From Acidobacteriota bacterium (lineage in GTDB: Bacteria > Acidobacteriota > Aminicenantia > UBA2199), in the NCBI GenBank assembly GCA_021817755.1, contig JAKAGC010000254.1:1-6206 (forward strand): a DNA stretch of 6,206 nucleotides, given 5' to 3'. The translations under genes and the position numbers were made by a program. Below, one piece after another: positions 5,556 to 6,206 of this stretch. The notes beneath the pieces were generated by a model. The model saw nothing but the letters and a program-made list of their open reading frames with translations. It was not told the origin of the DNA and ran no database searches. Each line of letters starts with the position of its first letter. The first letter of the stretch is position 1.

Positions 5556-5891
5556 TCAGAGATCGAAGGATTCACCTATATCTCCTATCCTTCGATCAAA
5601 CCACTTCGATTCAGGGCTATAGAAGGGGCTCCATTCGGGATTAACGCCCTCCCTCCAGGCTTTATATCGATACATTCGAGTAAAGGCAATTTTTGCACCC
5701 TTAAATGTTCTATAATTCTGGTCGGCTAAAACATGCCCTCTGTGAAGAGCGACTAATCTAAAATGTTCGGGGTATTTCAATATAAAAACACATTCGATAA
5801 AATAATAAATGGAATTGACCAGAAGCGAAACAGAAGGTTTGATTTCGTCTTTGTTCATCTTAAATAAAGAACTCGATTCAAAATTATTCAT
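5556..5891 (-). CDS. Small conserved protein B, paralogue of gene A; function unknown
   Basis: A 111-residue protein of the same unrecognised family as gene A. Shared blocks are LLVNSIYYF (23-31), FRLVALH (44-50), DQNYRTFKGAKIAFTRMY (57-74) and WSPFYSPES (87-95) followed by D99. It ends shortly after the conserved core, so it is close to the minimal family member. It shows no signal peptide. The frame is open to an ATG at 5945, but ATG 5891 has GAGGT five bases upstream and the extra 18 residues have no counterpart in A, so I choose 5891. Transcribed from the promoter at 5955-5983 with a leader of about 57 nt that contains the CCAGGTGAAA box. The conserved Arg, His, Lys and aromatic residues suggest a ligand- or nucleic-acid-binding domain, but this is only a guess. 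Confidence 0.8.
   Translation of the reverse strand: MNNFESSSLFKMNKDEIKPSVSLLVNSIYYFIECVFILKYPEHFRLVALHRGHVLADQNYRTFKGAKIAFTRMYRYKAWREGVNPEWSPFYSPESKWFDRRIGDIGESFDL
5561..5597. repeat. Perfect 11-bp hairpin over the 3' end of gene B
   Basis: GATCGAAGGAT (5561-5571) and ATCCTTCGATC (5587-5597) are inverted, with a 15-nt loop. The hairpin lies within the last codons of B and ends three bases before its stop, facing the convergent regulator gene. No T run follows on either strand, so it is not a standard intrinsic terminator; it may protect 3' ends or act in a Rho- or convergence-dependent stop. Confidence 0.55.
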
Positions 5892-5895
5892 TTTT

Positions 5896-5900
5896 ACCTC
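5896..5900 (-). promoter_or_regulatory. Shine-Dalgarno site fixing the start of gene B
   Basis: The minus strand reads GAGGT, AAAA, ATG (5891). It is the only ribosome site near the 5' end of this frame; the upstream ATG at 5945 has none. Confidence 0.6.
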
Positions 5901-5905
5901 ACTAT

Positions 5906-5915
5906 CCAGGTGAAA
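5906..5915 (+). promoter_or_regulatory. CCAGGTGAAA box 3, in the leader of gene B
   Basis: Identical to the box at 4507-4516. With TTTTACCTC at 5892-5900 it makes an imperfect inverted pair with a 6-nt gap. The regulator's own site has a 17-nt gap, a difference of 11 bp, close to one DNA turn. The left half here also serves as the ribosome site, so that half may be conserved for another reason. Confidence 0.45.
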
Positions 5916-5954
5916 GGAAGAGCACAAATCATAAATTATTTTCATTTCTTGATC

Positions 5955-5983
5955 ATTTTAATGCAAATATAAGGTAATTTCAA
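5955..5983 (-). promoter_or_regulatory. Predicted promoter of gene B
   Basis: TTGAAA (5983-5978), 17 nt, TAAAAT (5960-5955): 10 of 12 consensus positions on the minus strand. The expected start is near 5948, giving a leader of about 57 nt to ATG 5891. Confidence 0.65.
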
Positions 5984-6000
5984 GGGTTACAGAATGCATA

Positions 6001-6026
6001 TTGTAAGTAATTTGGTATCATTACAA
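6001..6026. repeat. Small inverted repeat between divergent genes
   Basis: TTGTAA (6001-6006) and TTACAA (6021-6026) are perfect 6-bp inverted arms, 14 nt apart, in the space between gene B's promoter and the right-edge frame. It could be an operator, but it is short enough to be chance. Confidence 0.25.
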
Positions 6027-6069
6027 GCTTTAATATTTCATAATGTTCGCAAATTTGCAGTCAAGAGCA

Positions 6070-6206
6070 ATGTATCTGGAAAGCCATTGTTTTATGCTTA
6101 AATTAGACGAAGGAGATATTTTAATTATCAGCAGCATATACATCATTACCTTACTATTTTTTTCATTCGGAATTGTTCGATTTTTTTTTTTTTTCATCTT
6201 TAAATT
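6070..6206 (+). CDS. Possible membrane-protein gene, 5' end only
   Basis: From ATG 6070 the frame stays open to the right edge (45 codons). A second in-frame ATG lies at 6094. After KLDEGD comes a strongly hydrophobic stretch (ILIISSIYIITLLFFSFGIV) suited to an N-terminal membrane helix. Only a weak AAGAG precedes the first ATG, and no clear promoter is seen. Beyond it the 14-T run at 6181-6194 makes the frame unreliable, because a one-base error would shift it. The gene would be divergent from B. The family cannot be told from so short a piece. Confidence 0.35.
   Translation, partial: MYLESHCFMLKLDEGDILIISSIYIITLLFFSFGIVRFFFFFIFK
6181..6194. repeat. 14-T homopolymer
   Basis: Fourteen consecutive T lie within the possible right-edge coding frame, encoding a run of Phe. 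This could be a slippage-prone tract or a sequencing-length error. Confidence 0.7.

Noticed and set aside
5892..5945. 18-residue N-terminal extension of protein B
   Set aside because: No ribosome site, not shared with A, and it covers the leader box; ATG 5891 has GAGGT.

Overview
The window is AT-rich bacterial DNA, by eye about one third G+C in the conserved genes and lower in the middle. It shows consensus sigma-70 type promoters (TTGACA / TATAAT, 17-nt spacers) and some strong Shine-Dalgarno sites, for example AAGGAGGT before the protease gene. The RlmL and long Prc proteins read like those of Gram-negative lineages around the Bacteroidota/FCB group. The promoters and Shine-Dalgarno sites are not typical of Bacteroidota proper, so I leave the phylum open. 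No mobile-element protein, rRNA, tRNA or CRISPR array was seen.

Left half (1-3660), all minus strand, housekeeping. A PlsC-like acyltransferase gene has a perfect-consensus promoter. It is followed by the periplasmic C-terminal processing protease Prc/Tsp, which has its own promoter and a strong ribosome site. Next, 24 nt further on, comes the 5' part of an rlmL-type 23S rRNA guanine methyltransferase gene that runs off the left edge. That gene has no stop codon inside the window.

Right half (3660-6206), accessory in character. Two small minus-strand genes, called A (3714-4154) and B (5556-5891), are paralogues of each other. They flank a plus-strand XRE-type regulator gene (5035-5490) and about 880 bp of very AT-rich DNA. 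I do not recognise the A/B family. Its core motifs are LVNSI.YF, FRL.A.H, DQ.Y.T..GAKIAF..M and W.PFY.PES. A ten-base box, CCAGGTRAAA, occurs three times: in the leader of B, in a B-like leader upstream of A, and, as half of a 9-bp inverted repeat, in front of the regulator gene. This suggests a small regulon in which the XRE protein controls itself and the A/B genes.

The B-like leader upstream of A (4490-4571) has the same box, the same 14-nt box-to-ATG distance and a similar first few codons as B, but the frame stops after 18 codons. It is separated from A by a segment of about 300 bp bounded by 12-bp direct repeats. On the opposite strand a perfect-consensus promoter could make an RNA of about 90 nt antisense to that leader. 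The right edge carries the start of a possible divergent membrane-protein gene interrupted by a 14-T run.
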